From positions 15,994 to 79,993 of the forward strand of contig CAYOFV010000002.1 in NCBI GenBank assembly GCA_964403565.1: a stretch of DNA of 64,000 nt, written 5' to 3'. The first letter of the stretch is position 1, and the number at the start of each line of letters is the position of its first letter. A model generated the notes under the pieces. It searched no databases. It worked only from the letters and a program-made list of their open reading frames with translations, and was not told the DNA's origin. This document shows, in pieces, positions 12,475 through 22,392 of this stretch. This DNA is from Thioglobus_B sp964403565 (GTDB lineage: Bacteria; Pseudomonadota; Gammaproteobacteria; PS1; Pseudothioglobaceae). The translations under genes and the position numbers were made by a program.

Positions 12475-14637
12475 ATGATTTTTAATCATGTATTAAAACT
12501 TAGCAAAACTCCACCAGCATGGCTGTGGATGCTGATTTTTATCTCTTCAATTTCTGGAACTTTCTACCTTGGTCTTAATCCAGATTATATTGGCGAGTAT
12601 TGGTCGTATTTGGTTGGCTACAATGTTGTAATGAGTCTAGTTGCAATTTACTTTATCTCTATTAATGTATCACGCTTAAAACGCAATTCTCAGGGTGGGG
12701 TAATTGGATCTAAATTCACCTGGTCATTTGTTAAGATTATTCCAATATTGGTAATTATTCCAGTACTGTCTTTTTATATGTTTTCTTTTCAAACTATTCA
12801 AGATAATGTTAGAGATTCAGAAAAAACTTTCGATGCTTTTTCTACTAACTTTATATCACAGGTTAGCGATTTGTATACTGGTGTACAAAAGGTGCGTGAT
12901 GAGCGCTATACTGAGCAAACCAAAAGGCTCTTAACCCTAATTACCTCTTTTGGTAATTTTAAAATTGAATCTCCAAGTTACAAACATGACATGCAAATTT
13001 TCTTGGAGAGCTTAATTGATAAAGGTTGGGCGTGTCAGATTTCACTTTTTAATCAAGATGAGGATTTAATCGCCAAAACTCAAGATGTTACTAATTGTAA
13101 GTCTATTGATACTCAAGTTTTGCCAGGATCTCAGCCAAGATTAATTAACGAGGATGCTGCAACTAATGTAATCCAAGTTAAGATGTCTACTAGATATGTT
13201 AATAAAACACCAGATACAAAGTTTTTAATTATTGATGCAATTTATGCATCTGATCCTGGTCTTTTGGGTTTTTTAGATCAGGTGCAAGAGTTTACTAGAA
13301 GAACTGAAAATATTGATTTTGATCTTAATACTTCTATTACTCAAAATAGATTTTTAATTGATTTTTCATCAACTGTGCTTTTATCGATTTTAAGTGCGCT
13401 TTTGGTTGTACTTAAAATGATAGAAAATTTGATGCAACCACTGCATAACCTATCCCTAGCTACTAGAGAAATTGCTAAAGGTAATTATGATGTGCGTATT
13501 GATAGGGATGAGAAAAATGATGACGTGTCCGATCTTATCGAAAAGTTTAACGATATGTCAAAACAAATTAAATCATCTAGAGAGGGTTTAGATACGCATA
13601 ACCTATACTTGGAAACAATTCTAAAATACTCTTACGGTGTAATTGCCCTTGATCAGAATCGTAATATTCGCCTAATTAACCCTATCATTGGCAAAATGCT
13701 TGAAATCAAAGATGAGAAGCAGTTTATTGGCAGCAGATGTGTTGCTATTAGCAAAAGATATCAAAAGTTAAAACCACTGTTTGATTTAACGGCTACAAGA
13801 TTTTTAAATAGTGATTCGGACTGGAGTGAAGATGTGGAGATTACTCTTGAGAAAAGACATTTGCTTTTGTCTTGTCAGGGTGCAGTGCTAGAGGCGAACG
13901 ATAAAGTTATTGGATATGTAATCGTTATTAAAGATATATCGCAATTAAATCGAGCACAGAAAAAGGCAGCATGGGGCGAGGTTGCAGTGCGTATGGCGCA
14001 TGAAATTAAAAATCCTTTAACTCCAATTTTGCTTTCAGCCCAAAGACTTAGAAATAGATTTTTAGAATCACTTAAAGGTAAAGATCTAGAAGTTGTGGAT
14101 AAAACCACAACTACAATTATCGATCAAGTTAAATCAATGGACTCTATGGTAAGTGCTTTTGCTGATTATGCCAATACTCCAGAGATTGAAAAAAGAAAAG
14201 AAAATCTTAATGAGATTATTGATAAATCTATTTCTTTGTACGATGCGCAAGACAATGTAAGTATTAATTTTGATTTAGATAAAAACACTCCAGATTTAAT
14301 GCTTGATTCATCAAGTATGTCTAGAGTTTTAATTAATCTAGTTAAGAATTCGTATGAAGCCGCAGAAGCAAAAGATCAAGTTGTTATTGATATTGCAACT
14401 AAATATATTAAAAATGATGGCGTGGTTAAGCTAACCGTTACTGACAATGGCGCAGGTTTTGATGAAGAAGTGCTTGACAAGGTGTTTGAGCCTTATGTTA
14501 CTACTAAATTAAAAGGCTCAGGTCTGGGTATGGCTATTGTACAAAACATTATTGAACAGCACGATGGTAGAATCTTTGCAAGCAATGTTAAGACAGGTGG
14601 AGCTATGATTACTATTGAATTTGACTATAACGAATAG
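12475..14637 (+). CDS. ntrY: NtrY-type membrane sensor histidine kinase
   Basis: A 720-residue inner-membrane kinase. Three hydrophobic segments are near residues 15-85, a periplasmic sensor loop follows to about 295, and another membrane segment is at about 300-320. HAMP (LATREIAKGNYDVRI), PAS (YSYGVIALDQNRNIRLINP), HisKA with the phospho-acceptor His509 in MAHEIKNPLTPILLSAQRL, and a HATPase domain (LINLVKNSYEAAEAK, DNGAGF, GSGLGMAIV) come in that order. It is the NtrY layout, and the partner gene follows 11 bp on. The sensed signal is unknown; nitrogen or redox signals are reported for the family. Confidence 0.93.
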   Translation: MIFNHVLKLSKTPPAWLWMLIFISSISGTFYLGLNPDYIGEYWSYLVGYNVVMSLVAIYFISINVSRLKRNSQGGVIGSKFTWSFVKIIPILVIIPVLSFYMFSFQTIQDNVRDSEKTFDAFSTNFISQVSDLYTGVQKVRDERYTEQTKRLLTLITSFGNFKIESPSYKHDMQIFLESLIDKGWACQISLFNQDEDLIAKTQDVTNCKSIDTQVLPGSQPRLINEDAATNVIQVKMSTRYVNKTPDTKFLIIDAIYASDPGLLGFLDQVQEFTRRTENIDFDLNTSITQNRFLIDFSSTVLLSILSALLVVLKMIENLMQPLHNLSLATREIAKGNYDVRIDRDEKNDDVSDLIEKFNDMSKQIKSSREGLDTHNLYLETILKYSYGVIALDQNRNIRLINPIIGKMLEIKDEKQFIGSRCVAISKRYQKLKPLFDLTATRFLNSDSDWSEDVEITLEKRHLLLSCQGAVLEANDKVIGYVIVIKDISQLNRAQKKAAWGEVAVRMAHEIKNPLTPILLSAQRLRNRFLESLKGKDLEVVDKTTTTIIDQVKSMDSMVSAFADYANTPEIEKRKENLNEIIDKSISLYDAQDNVSINFDLDKNTPDLMLDSSSMSRVLINLVKNSYEAAEAKDQVVIDIATKYIKNDGVVKLTVTDNGAGFDEEVLDKVFEPYVTTKLKGSGLGMAIVQNIIEQHDGRIFASNVKTGGAMITIEFDYNE

Positions 14638-14648
14638 GTATTAAAGTT

Positions 14649-15221
14649 ATGAACGATATAACAACTATTGGAAAAATATTAATTATTGATGACGAAGTCA
14701 TCAATGCTGAAACCATGAAAGACACACTTGAAGATGTGAACTACCAAGTTGAGTTGGCTGAAAACGCAGAAGCTGCAAAGGCAATTGTAGCAAATGATAC
14801 TTTTGATTTAGTAATGATGGATGTTTGGATGCCAGGGCAAGACGGCATGAATTTATTAGAAGAGTGGATGAACAGCGGATTTTCTATGCCTATTGTTATG
14901 ATGTCAGGTCATGCAGAGCATAAAGATGTGGTTAGAGCTATGAAGCTTGGAGCTGTAGATTTTTTGAAAAAACCACTGCATGATATCCTTCCACTTGTTA
15001 GAAAGATATTAAGTGACAGCGCAGTAGTTAAGGATAAATCTATTAGTGGAATAAATTTTGACTCACCTTTAAAAGAAGCAAGAGCAGTATTTGAAAGACA
15101 ATACTTTAATCATCACTTAGAAGAAAACAATCACAATGTTGCAAAAGTAGCTGCACTTGCAGGACTTGAGAGAACAACTTTATATCGTAAACTTAAAGAT
15201 TTAGGAATTGATAAGAAATGA
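14649..15221 (+). CDS. NtrX-like response regulator lacking the sigma54-activator domain
   Basis: A 190-residue regulator. Residues 1-125 are a receiver domain with Asp14/Asp15 and phospho-acceptor Asp58 (MMDVWMPG), and MMSGHAEHKDVV. Residues 140-190 are a Fis-type helix-turn-helix closely resembling the NtrX C-terminus (PLKEARAVFERQYF, ERTTLYRKLKDLGI). The roughly 240-residue AAA+ domain of normal NtrX is absent. The reading frame is intact, so this is a clean domain loss rather than a frameshift. The result has the RegA/ActR layout. It overlaps trkA by ATGA. Confidence 0.9.
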   Translation: MNDITTIGKILIIDDEVINAETMKDTLEDVNYQVELAENAEAAKAIVANDTFDLVMMDVWMPGQDGMNLLEEWMNSGFSMPIVMMSGHAEHKDVVRAMKLGAVDFLKKPLHDILPLVRKILSDSAVVKDKSISGINFDSPLKEARAVFERQYFNHHLEENNHNVAKVAALAGLERTTLYRKLKDLGIDKK

Positions 15222-16591
15222 AAATACTCATTTTAGGTGCAGGACAAGTAGGTTCAACTCTAGCAAGATATCTTGCATCTGATGATGAAAATGATATTAC
15301 TATTGTTGATAAAGACGAAACTAATCTTTTTAATTTAAGTAGACATTTAGATGTAAAAACAGTAATTGGCCATGCTTCATATCCAAATATTTTAGAAGAA
15401 GCTGGCATTAAAGATATGGATATGGTTATTGCAGTAACCAGATCAGATGAAGGCAATATGCTGGCTTGTCAGATGGCTCATACTCTTTATCAAGTAGATA
15501 AAAAGGTTGCTAGAGTAAGAACTGCAGAATATTTGCATAGAAAAGAGTTGTTTTCTGATAATGCCATTCCAATTGATTTTGTAATTACCCCAGAGAGTCT
15601 TGTAACTAATTACATTAAGCGTATTGTTGAGGAGCCAGGTGCAGCGCAAGTATTTGAATTTGAAGATGGTTTAGTGCAGCTTGTAGAAACTCGAGCTTTT
15701 GCCGGCACTCCAATTGTTGGCCATCCGATTAAAGATCTACACGAACATTTGCCTAAAACTAGAATGCGCATTGTAAGTATTTATCGCAATGGCAGAGCGA
15801 TACCCGCATATGGTGATACAGTTATTAGAGATGGCGATCATGTATATTTTGTTACTAAAAAAGGTAGTATTTCAAAAGTATTAAAAGAGTTTAGAAGGCT
15901 TGATAAAAACTATAAGAATATTATTATTGCCGGTGGTGGGCGCGTTGGCCTTACTTTGGCAAAGTTTTTAGAAAAGACCCATAGTGTAAGAGTAATTGAG
16001 CTTAATAAGCATCGAGTAGGTTATATTGCTGATCAACTTGACCAAGCTTTAGTACTACATGGAAATGCCTCTGATGAGCAATTATTACAAGAAGAGGGTA
16101 TTGAAAATACAGATTTATTTTTAGCACTTACAGATTCTGATGAGATTAACGTAATTGTATCTATTCTTGCCAAGCGTCTAGGGGCGCATAAAACTATTGC
16201 ACTTGTTAAACGTAATGTTTATGAAGACCTTGCTGAGCAAAGTGAAGATGTAGATATGGTGGTTTCTCCTGACCAAATTACTGTTGGTGGAATCCTTGCG
16301 CATATTCGCAAAGGCGATACGATGATGGTTCACTCACTACAACAAGGTCAAGCCGAGGCTATTGAAGTTATTGTTCACGGAGATAAAGATCATTCAGATG
16401 TTGTGGGCAAAACGGTTGAAGAGATAAAATTACCAGATGGTGTGGTAGTTGGATCTGTAGTGCGTAATAATGAAGTTATTATGGGCTCAAGAAAGCTTGT
16501 AATCGAAGAGGGTGATCATGTACTTCTAGTGCTTAGTGATATTAATAAAATTCACGAAGTTGAGGAATTGTTTGAAGGGTATTACGACTAA
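15218..16591 (+). CDS. trkA: Trk potassium uptake regulatory subunit TrkA
   Basis: A 457-residue peripheral membrane protein with two RCK modules, each an NAD-binding Rossmann domain (ILGAGQVGSTLARYLA and IAGGGRVGLTLAKFLE) followed by a TrkA-C domain. It gates the TrkH channel. Its ATG overlaps the regulator's stop, and its stop overlaps the trkH start (TAATG), so the four genes ntrY, the NtrX-like gene, trkA and trkH look like one operon. The same neighbourhood occurs in other proteobacteria. Confidence 0.97.
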   Translation: MKILILGAGQVGSTLARYLASDDENDITIVDKDETNLFNLSRHLDVKTVIGHASYPNILEEAGIKDMDMVIAVTRSDEGNMLACQMAHTLYQVDKKVARVRTAEYLHRKELFSDNAIPIDFVITPESLVTNYIKRIVEEPGAAQVFEFEDGLVQLVETRAFAGTPIVGHPIKDLHEHLPKTRMRIVSIYRNGRAIPAYGDTVIRDGDHVYFVTKKGSISKVLKEFRRLDKNYKNIIIAGGGRVGLTLAKFLEKTHSVRVIELNKHRVGYIADQLDQALVLHGNASDEQLLQEEGIENTDLFLALTDSDEINVIVSILAKRLGAHKTIALVKRNVYEDLAEQSEDVDMVVSPDQITVGGILAHIRKGDTMMVHSLQQGQAEAIEVIVHGDKDHSDVVGKTVEEIKLPDGVVVGSVVRNNEVIMGSRKLVIEEGDHVLLVLSDINKIHEVEELFEGYYD

Positions 16592-18039
16592 TGAATTTAT
16601 CAATAGTTTTTAAAACCATTGGCTTATTGCTAATGGTGTTTAGCCTTACCCAGCTGCCACCAATAATTGTTGACTTGATATATTCTCAAGGTCAATATCA
16701 AGCATTTTCCTTAGCATTTACTCTTACATTTGCTAGTGGGTTGTTTTTGTATTTTCCATTTAGAAAAACCACTAAAGATTTTAGAATTCGCGAGGGTGTG
16801 ATAATTGTTGTTAGTTTTTGGTTTGTACTATCACTATTTGCAACAACACCTTTCTTATTATCAGAGTCTTTAAGAATGTCATTTTCTGATGCATTTTTTG
16901 AATCAATGTCTGGCCTTACCACTACAGGAGCTACGGTTTTAGCCGGACTTGATGGCTTGCCAAAAGCAATTTTGTACTATAGACAACAACTTCAATGGCT
17001 AGGTGGCATGGGTATTATTGTATTGGCAGTTGCTGTACTTCCTATGCTTGGTGTTGGGGGTATGGAGCTTTATCATGCGGAGTCAAGTGGTATTTCTAAA
17101 GATCGACTAACTCCAAAACTAACGCAAACAGCTAAAGCACTTTGGAAGATTTATATTGGCTTTACTATTGCATGTGCCATTGGTTATTATTTAGCTGGAA
17201 TGGATGCTTTTGATGCAATTGGACATAGCTTTTCAACAATTGCAATTGGAGGTTTTTCTACTCATGACCTCTCTATTGGGTATTTTGAATCTAGTACGAT
17301 TGAGGCTGTGGCAATATTATTTATGCTACTAGCCGGAATTAATTTTTCATTGCATTTTTTAGCTGTTACTAGGAAAGATTTATTGACTTACTGGAATGAT
17401 TCAGAATTTAAAGCATATTTAGTTGTACTTACAATGACTGCATTGGTGATGATTACTGATCTGTATGAAACATCATACTATGAAACCTTATCAGAATCTG
17501 TTAGACACGGACTATTTCAAACAGTATCAATAGCAACAACTACTGGATTTGCATCAACCAATTTTTCCCTATGGCCAACAATGTTGCCAGTTTTATTAAT
17601 ATTTGCCAGTTTTATTGGCGCATGTGCAGGATCTACTGGAGGTGGTATTAAAGTTGTAAGAATGTTGCTTATGTTTAAACTTGCAATTAAAGAGATAAAA
17701 AAATTCATCCATCCAAGTGCCTATATCAGTATTAAGCTTAATAAAAGAAGTGTTGCCGAACAAACACTAGTATCTGTTTGGGGTTTCTTTTCTTTGTACG
17801 TTATGGCCTTTGTAGTTATTATGATTGCACTTATGTTTACCGGTCTTGATCAAGTAACTAGTTTTTCTGCAACTGCTGCAAGCATGAATAATCTCGGCCC
17901 GGGATTGGGAGATGTTGCAAGTAATTATGCTTCAATTAGTGATACAGCCAAATGGATATTAAGTTTTTCTATGCTGCTTGGTCGTTTAGAAATACTTACA
18001 CTTATGGTGTTATTACATAGAGTTTTTTGGCGTTTTTAG
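16591..18039 (+). CDS. trkH: Trk potassium transporter membrane subunit TrkH
   Basis: A 482-residue polytopic membrane protein, about ten membrane segments. The four selectivity-filter P-loops contain the usual TTTGATV, GGFSTHD, TTTGFAS and NNLGPG segments. Together with TrkA it forms the low-affinity potassium uptake system. It starts one base inside the trkA stop. A 600-bp non-coding stretch follows and no convincing intrinsic terminator was seen directly after the stop. Confidence 0.97.
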   Translation: MNLSIVFKTIGLLLMVFSLTQLPPIIVDLIYSQGQYQAFSLAFTLTFASGLFLYFPFRKTTKDFRIREGVIIVVSFWFVLSLFATTPFLLSESLRMSFSDAFFESMSGLTTTGATVLAGLDGLPKAILYYRQQLQWLGGMGIIVLAVAVLPMLGVGGMELYHAESSGISKDRLTPKLTQTAKALWKIYIGFTIACAIGYYLAGMDAFDAIGHSFSTIAIGGFSTHDLSIGYFESSTIEAVAILFMLLAGINFSLHFLAVTRKDLLTYWNDSEFKAYLVVLTMTALVMITDLYETSYYETLSESVRHGLFQTVSIATTTGFASTNFSLWPTMLPVLLIFASFIGACAGSTGGGIKVVRMLLMFKLAIKEIKKFIHPSAYISIKLNKRSVAEQTLVSVWGFFSLYVMAFVVIMIALMFTGLDQVTSFSATAASMNNLGPGLGDVASNYASISDTAKWILSFSMLLGRLEILTLMVLLHRVFWRF

Positions 18040-18644
18040 TTAAAAAATACTCTATTTTCATTATTTGCTAAATTTTTCTTTTTGCAATAGGCAAGGCCTA
18101 TTACATAGCTATTTTCAACTTTCAACTCTTAATTTTTCATTGTTTTAGGCTATTTTCAGCTTGTAAATGACAATTTTTGAATAGTTTTGCTGGTCATTTC
18201 GATTATTTCCGAAATTTTTATTGTTGAGAGTTTGTCTAATTTTAGGTTTTTGTCACCTTTCTGGTGAGCAGAAAGGTAACCGAAAGAGCTCACCCTAAAA
18301 ATAAATCTCAACTTTTCTAATTTCACTGTGCTAAATCTTGAAAACTCACTGCGTTCAAACATTCAAGATTTAAACGCTACGTTTCAATAAGAAAATTTGG
18401 ATTTATTTTTAAAGGGGAATTTTGGAGGAAGGCCTTGCTTTCCTCCATAGAAGATAAACTGTGACACAATCCCTTTATTCTTTCACCGATCCAAGTTAGG
18501 GTTTATTTTTCATCTAAAAACCTTTAAAGCAGGTTATTTTAGGCTTGTAAATAGCTATTTATAAGTGGACTTGGTTGGTAGTTTGGTGTTTTTAGCTGGT
18601 CATTTTGAAAATTTCTTAAATTTTTTTTAGTTAAAAGTGTTTTA
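18040..18644. repeat. Non-coding interval rich in inverted and direct repeats
   Basis: No convincing gene. Two imperfect direct copies of about 95 bp (near 18143-18235 and 18535-18642) share the blocks TTTTAGGC, CTTGTAAAT, GCTGGTCATTT and an A/T-rich GAAATTTTT-like tail. Between them are perfect inverted repeats: 11-bp arms 18332-18342/18362-18372 and GGAGGAA/TTCCTCC at 18424-18446. A 7-bp palindrome pair lies at 18086-18102. The minus-strand ORF at 18156-18362 (starts MFERSEFSRF) looks like a translation of repeat DNA. It may be a decayed mobile element or a REP-like cluster. Confidence 0.55.
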
Positions 18645-20702
18645 CTACTCAACCACAATGTTATAACCCGGCAAGGCATCAAGCAATTGCTTTCCATAAA
18701 ATTTAGAAATTAGGCGATTGTCAAAAATAGTGATTTTTCCGCTATCAGTTTCAGTACGGATTAGTCGACCGCAAGCTTGAATAAGCCTTAGAGAAGCGTC
18801 AGGGAGTGACACTTCCATAAATGGATTGCGATTTTGAGATTCTAAATAATCAGACAAGGTTTTATCAATCGGTGACGTAGGAACACTAAAGCGCAATTTA
18901 GCAATAAACACATGAGTTAGATATTTACCTTTAAGATCCACACCTTCGGCAAAGCTATCAAGTCCAAAAATTACACTACCTTTGTTTTGATCTATTAGCT
19001 TTGTATGTTTTTCTAAAATTAATTTTTTAGAAAATTCTCCTTGTACAAACAAATCACATCCTATTCTGTCTTCTACTAAATCAGCCACCATTTGCATTTG
19101 CTTATTAGATGCAAATAACACTAAAGATCCGGATTTGGAATCTATACGCTGTATTAGTTGTGAGGCAATTTCTTGTGTATGTTCATATACTTGTGTTGGG
19201 TTTGCTTTTAGTTTGGCAATAATAAAATCAACATTGGAAAAATTAAATGGCGATGGAAGTCGTAGATATTGATTATCTTTTTTGTTTAAACCTAATTGCT
19301 GATTAAGGCGATCAAAACTACCAAGTGAAGACAGGGTTGCAGACGTTAATACAACTCCAAAAGCTTTTGACCAAATTATTTGCGATAGGTTTTGTGAAAT
19401 ATCAATTTTCGCACTGCTGAGAGTAAAGTTGGTTTTTTTGCTAGCAAGAATGTTTTTTTCAACCCAGCGTGAATGTGGTGCGTTATTTGGGTCATCTTTT
19501 TCTAGTAATGATATAAATAATTCAACAATACTTATTAGATGCATATCGCATTCGCCAATACTATTATTAAGTGTGTCTACAATTGCTTTATCAATAACTT
19601 GAATTTTTTGATAATTCTCAAACGACTCTTTTAGTTTTGCAAATTTATTGTAAATTTGCTGGATAAGTGTAGAAATATTTTTGCAAATTATTGCAATATT
19701 TTTATCAATTACACCTTGGTTAAACAGGTGCACATCTTCACCATATTCAAGGGTTTTTAATATCTCTGATAGGTCGGCTATATAACTATCTATTTTCTTA
19801 ATATCAATATCTACTAAATCTTGATCTATTATTTTGCAAATCTCAGTACTAATACCAGCTGTTTGCCTGACTGAAGTTTTGATATATTCAGTACTTGTTG
19901 ATATACAGAAGTGAGATAAAGCCTTGCTGTTTAAGTGATGCGCTTCGTCGAATATATAAATAGATTCGTCTATATCTGGCAATACACTTCCGCCAGTAGA
20001 TAAATCTGCCAATACTAAGTCGTGGTTGGCAACAATAACATCGGCTTTATTTATCGCCTTTCGTGCTTTAAAAAATGCACAATCATTGTATAAATCACAG
20101 CTTTTTGCATTGCAGGTAAAGCGGTTAGCACATATCTTTTGCCATATAGAGGTATCGGGTTGGGTGCTAAGATCATCTATCTCGCCATTCCATCTTCTAT
20201 CAGAATAATCATCCAACATTGCATTTAGTTGTTCTAGTTGGTATTTTCCAGGTGGATCATCCCAAAGTGTTGCGTTATCGAATAAGGAGTTGGTATTATT
20301 ATTTTCTTCCGCTATATTTATTAGGTTGCGAATACATACGTAGCGTGATCTACCCTTGACCAGAGCATATTCAAAATCAATATCAGAGTATTTTTTAATA
20401 TCAACTATATCCTTGTTAAGTAGTTGTTCTTGTAGTGCAACATTTGCACTTGATACTACAAGTTTTTTATTATTTTCTTTGGCAATTGGTATAGCACTTG
20501 CTAGATAGGCAAAAGTTTTTCCGGTTCCAGTGGGTGCTTCAACACATAGTATTTTGTTTGAATTACTGTATTCGCCTGTAAGGGTTTTACTAATTTCAGC
20601 AATCATTTTATTTTGCGCATGGCGCACAATAAAACCAGGCATATTGTCTTTTGCCTTATTAACTGATGAGCGAATTTGTATTTTGAGTGCCTCAGTCAGC
20701 AC
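18645..20702 (-). CDS. DinG/YoaA-family ATP-dependent DNA helicase
   Basis: A 685-residue superfamily 2 helicase of the XPD-like iron-sulfur class. Walker A is EAPTGTGKTFAYL, Walker B is IFDEAHH, and four cysteines suited to a 4Fe-4S cluster lie between them (RYVCIRNL, NRFTCNAKSCDLYNDCAFF). Motif VI is QACGRLIRTE. The layout is closer to YoaA than to DinG, but the two cannot be separated safely by eye. The GTG start overlaps the TAG stop of the polyprenyl synthase (TAGTG), so the two are probably coupled. Confidence 0.9.
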   Translation of the reverse strand: MLTEALKIQIRSSVNKAKDNMPGFIVRHAQNKMIAEISKTLTGEYSNSNKILCVEAPTGTGKTFAYLASAIPIAKENNKKLVVSSANVALQEQLLNKDIVDIKKYSDIDFEYALVKGRSRYVCIRNLINIAEENNNTNSLFDNATLWDDPPGKYQLEQLNAMLDDYSDRRWNGEIDDLSTQPDTSIWQKICANRFTCNAKSCDLYNDCAFFKARKAINKADVIVANHDLVLADLSTGGSVLPDIDESIYIFDEAHHLNSKALSHFCISTSTEYIKTSVRQTAGISTEICKIIDQDLVDIDIKKIDSYIADLSEILKTLEYGEDVHLFNQGVIDKNIAIICKNISTLIQQIYNKFAKLKESFENYQKIQVIDKAIVDTLNNSIGECDMHLISIVELFISLLEKDDPNNAPHSRWVEKNILASKKTNFTLSSAKIDISQNLSQIIWSKAFGVVLTSATLSSLGSFDRLNQQLGLNKKDNQYLRLPSPFNFSNVDFIIAKLKANPTQVYEHTQEIASQLIQRIDSKSGSLVLFASNKQMQMVADLVEDRIGCDLFVQGEFSKKLILEKHTKLIDQNKGSVIFGLDSFAEGVDLKGKYLTHVFIAKLRFSVPTSPIDKTLSDYLESQNRNPFMEVSLPDASLRLIQACGRLIRTETDSGKITIFDNRLISKFYGKQLLDALPGYNIVVE

Positions 20703-21673
20703 TATGATTTTCTTTCAAGTGAAATGTCACATAAAAGCTCTAAGGCTTGTTTGTATTTAGAGTCAGGTATATTATTTAATTCGGCTTTAGCAAGATCTAC
20801 AGACTCTTGAGCTTTACCTCTAGTGTATTCGAAAGCCTTAACATTATTTAGAATTTCTACAACTTTATCAATATTGGAATTATCAGCATTATTAATTGCA
20901 TCTGTCAATAATTGCTTTTGCTCTCCAGTTGTATTGTTAATAGCATAGATCATTGGTAGTGTAGTTTTTCCTTCTGCAAGGTCATCACCAACTTCTTTGC
21001 CCATTGTGTCACTATCTGATTCATAGTCGAGTACATCATCAATAATTTGAAATGCATTGCCAAGATGTAGGCCGTATTTTCTAAGAGCTTCTTCTTGGGT
21101 TTTGTCAACACCAGACAGAACCCCACCAATTTGTGTAGCTGCTTGGAATAGTACTGCAGTTTTACGCTTAATTACCTGATAGTATTCATCTTCAGTTAAT
21201 TCTGAATTTTGGCAATTTAAAAGTTGCATTACCTCGCCTTGAGCTATTTCATTAGTAGCTTTTGCAAGTAATTGCATAATACGCATTGAGTCTGGTTTAA
21301 CCATCATCTCGAATGCGCGAGAATATAGAAAATCTCCAACTAGTACACTAGGTGAGTTGCCCCAAACTTCATTTGCAGTATCTTTACCTCTTCTAGTTGA
21401 TGATTCGTCAACTATGTCGTCATGTAGTAGAGTGGCAGTGTGAATAAGCTCAATAACTACAGCCATTAAATGATGATGCTTACCTTGATAGTTACTAGCT
21501 CGAGCACAAAGCAGTAACAGTAGTGGGCGAATACGTTTACCACCAGCACCAATAATATAACTACTCATTTGATTAATAAGAGCAACGTCAGAGCTTAGAT
21601 TGTCAATTAACACTTGATCAGTGCTATTTAAGTCGTCTCTTATTAGATTTTGAATGTCTTCAAAATTTTGCAT
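20702..21673 (-). CDS. ispB: Polyprenyl diphosphate synthase (octaprenyl type)
   Basis: A 323-residue trans-isoprenyl synthase that makes the quinone side chain from farnesyl diphosphate and IPP. The first Asp-rich motif is LLHDDIVDESSTRRG and the second is QIIDDVLDYESD; GGKRIRPLLLLL is the IPP-binding stretch. Length matches IspB. The product chain length cannot be read with certainty from sequence. It lies 25 bp downstream of rlmE on the same strand. Confidence 0.93.
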   Translation of the reverse strand: MQNFEDIQNLIRDDLNSTDQVLIDNLSSDVALINQMSSYIIGAGGKRIRPLLLLLCARASNYQGKHHHLMAVVIELIHTATLLHDDIVDESSTRRGKDTANEVWGNSPSVLVGDFLYSRAFEMMVKPDSMRIMQLLAKATNEIAQGEVMQLLNCQNSELTEDEYYQVIKRKTAVLFQAATQIGGVLSGVDKTQEEALRKYGLHLGNAFQIIDDVLDYESDSDTMGKEVGDDLAEGKTTLPMIYAINNTTGEQKQLLTDAINNADNSNIDKVVEILNNVKAFEYTRGKAQESVDLAKAELNNIPDSKYKQALELLCDISLERKS

Positions 21674-21698
21674 TAGTAGTCAAATTTAAATGATTGAG

Positions 21699-22316
21699 TT
21701 ATTTTAAACCATTGGCTAGCAAATATACTTCTTTAGAACGCGCTCTAGAAGCTTTTGGTTTGCGAATTACAACTTTGTTAAAAGCTTGTCTACATGTTTT
21801 TACATATTCGTCAAAGCCTTCGCCTTGAAAAACTTTAATAAAGAAATAACCATTGGGTGCTAAAACTTTTTGTGTCATATCAAGCGCAAGCTCACATAAA
21901 TACATAGCTTTAGGAATATCAACAGAAAGTTGACCGCTCATATTTGGCGCCATATCACTAAGAACCACATCAACAGGGTTGCCAGATGTAAGTTCTAATA
22001 ATTCTTCATATACTGAATCTTCTCTAAAATCTCCGCAAAGAAAATCAACATTATCTATTGGGTCAATTTCAAGAATATCACTTGCAATTACTTGTCCAGA
22101 GTTACCAACAATTTTAATTGCAGCTTGAGACCAGCCTCCAGGAGCAGCCCCAAGATCCAAAACTCTTGATCCAGTTTTTATAAATTTATCTTTGTCGTTA
22201 GCTTCAATTAATTTATAAACTGCGCGCGAACGATAGCCTTCTTGCTGTGATTTTTTTACATATTCGTCGTTAAAATGTTCATTCATCCAACGACCTGATG
22301 AGCCTTTTTTAGCCAT
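21699..22316 (-). CDS. rlmE: 23S rRNA (uridine2552-2'-O)-methyltransferase
   Basis: A 205-residue SAM enzyme (RrmJ/FtsJ) that methylates U2552 in the ribosomal A loop. It shows [11 protein letters not shown], the SAM loop [24 protein letters not shown] with the catalytic Asp, and [14 protein letters not shown] with the catalytic Lys. Full length. In E. coli this gene is heat-induced; a sigma32-like promoter is visible upstream here also. Confidence 0.97.
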   Translation of the reverse strand: MAKKGSSGRWMNEHFNDEYVKKSQQEGYRSRAVYKLIEANDKDKFIKTGSRVLDLGAAPGGWSQAAIKIVGNSGQVIASDILEIDPIDNVDFLCGDFREDSVYEELLELTSGNPVDVVLSDMAPNMSGQLSVDIPKAMYLCELALDMTQKVLAPNGYFFIKVFQGEGFDEYVKTCRQAFNKVVIRKPKASRARSKEVYLLANGLK

Positions 22317-22329
22317 AAACGTTCAACGT

Positions 22330-22359
22330 TTGAATTGCATTAATAAATCCTAATATTAT
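22330..22359 (+). promoter_or_regulatory. Candidate sigma70 promoter of typA
   Basis: TTGAAT at 22330-22335 and TATTAT at 22354-22359 with an 18-bp spacer, about 50 bp upstream of the typA start. Reasonable but not a strong match; nothing excludes the GATAAT at 22373-22378 as an alternative -10. Confidence 0.35.
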
Positions 22360-22365
22360 AAGAGA

Positions 22366-22392
22366 CTTAGGGGATAATATTGTCTTTTCGAA
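22366..22392 (-). promoter_or_regulatory. Sigma32-like promoter of rlmE
   Basis: On the minus strand TTCGAAA (complement of 22386-22392), a 12-bp spacer and CCCCTAAG (complement of 22366-22373). The -35 matches 5 of 7 consensus bases and the -10 begins with the full CCCC. Spacing equals that of the dnaK and htpX promoters. Confidence 0.55.

Noticed and set aside
18156..18362. Minus-strand ORF of 68 residues starting MFERSEFSRF
   Set aside because: It spans inverted-repeat DNA, has no ribosome site, and reads like the small spurious proteins often called from such repeats; treated as part of the non-coding block.
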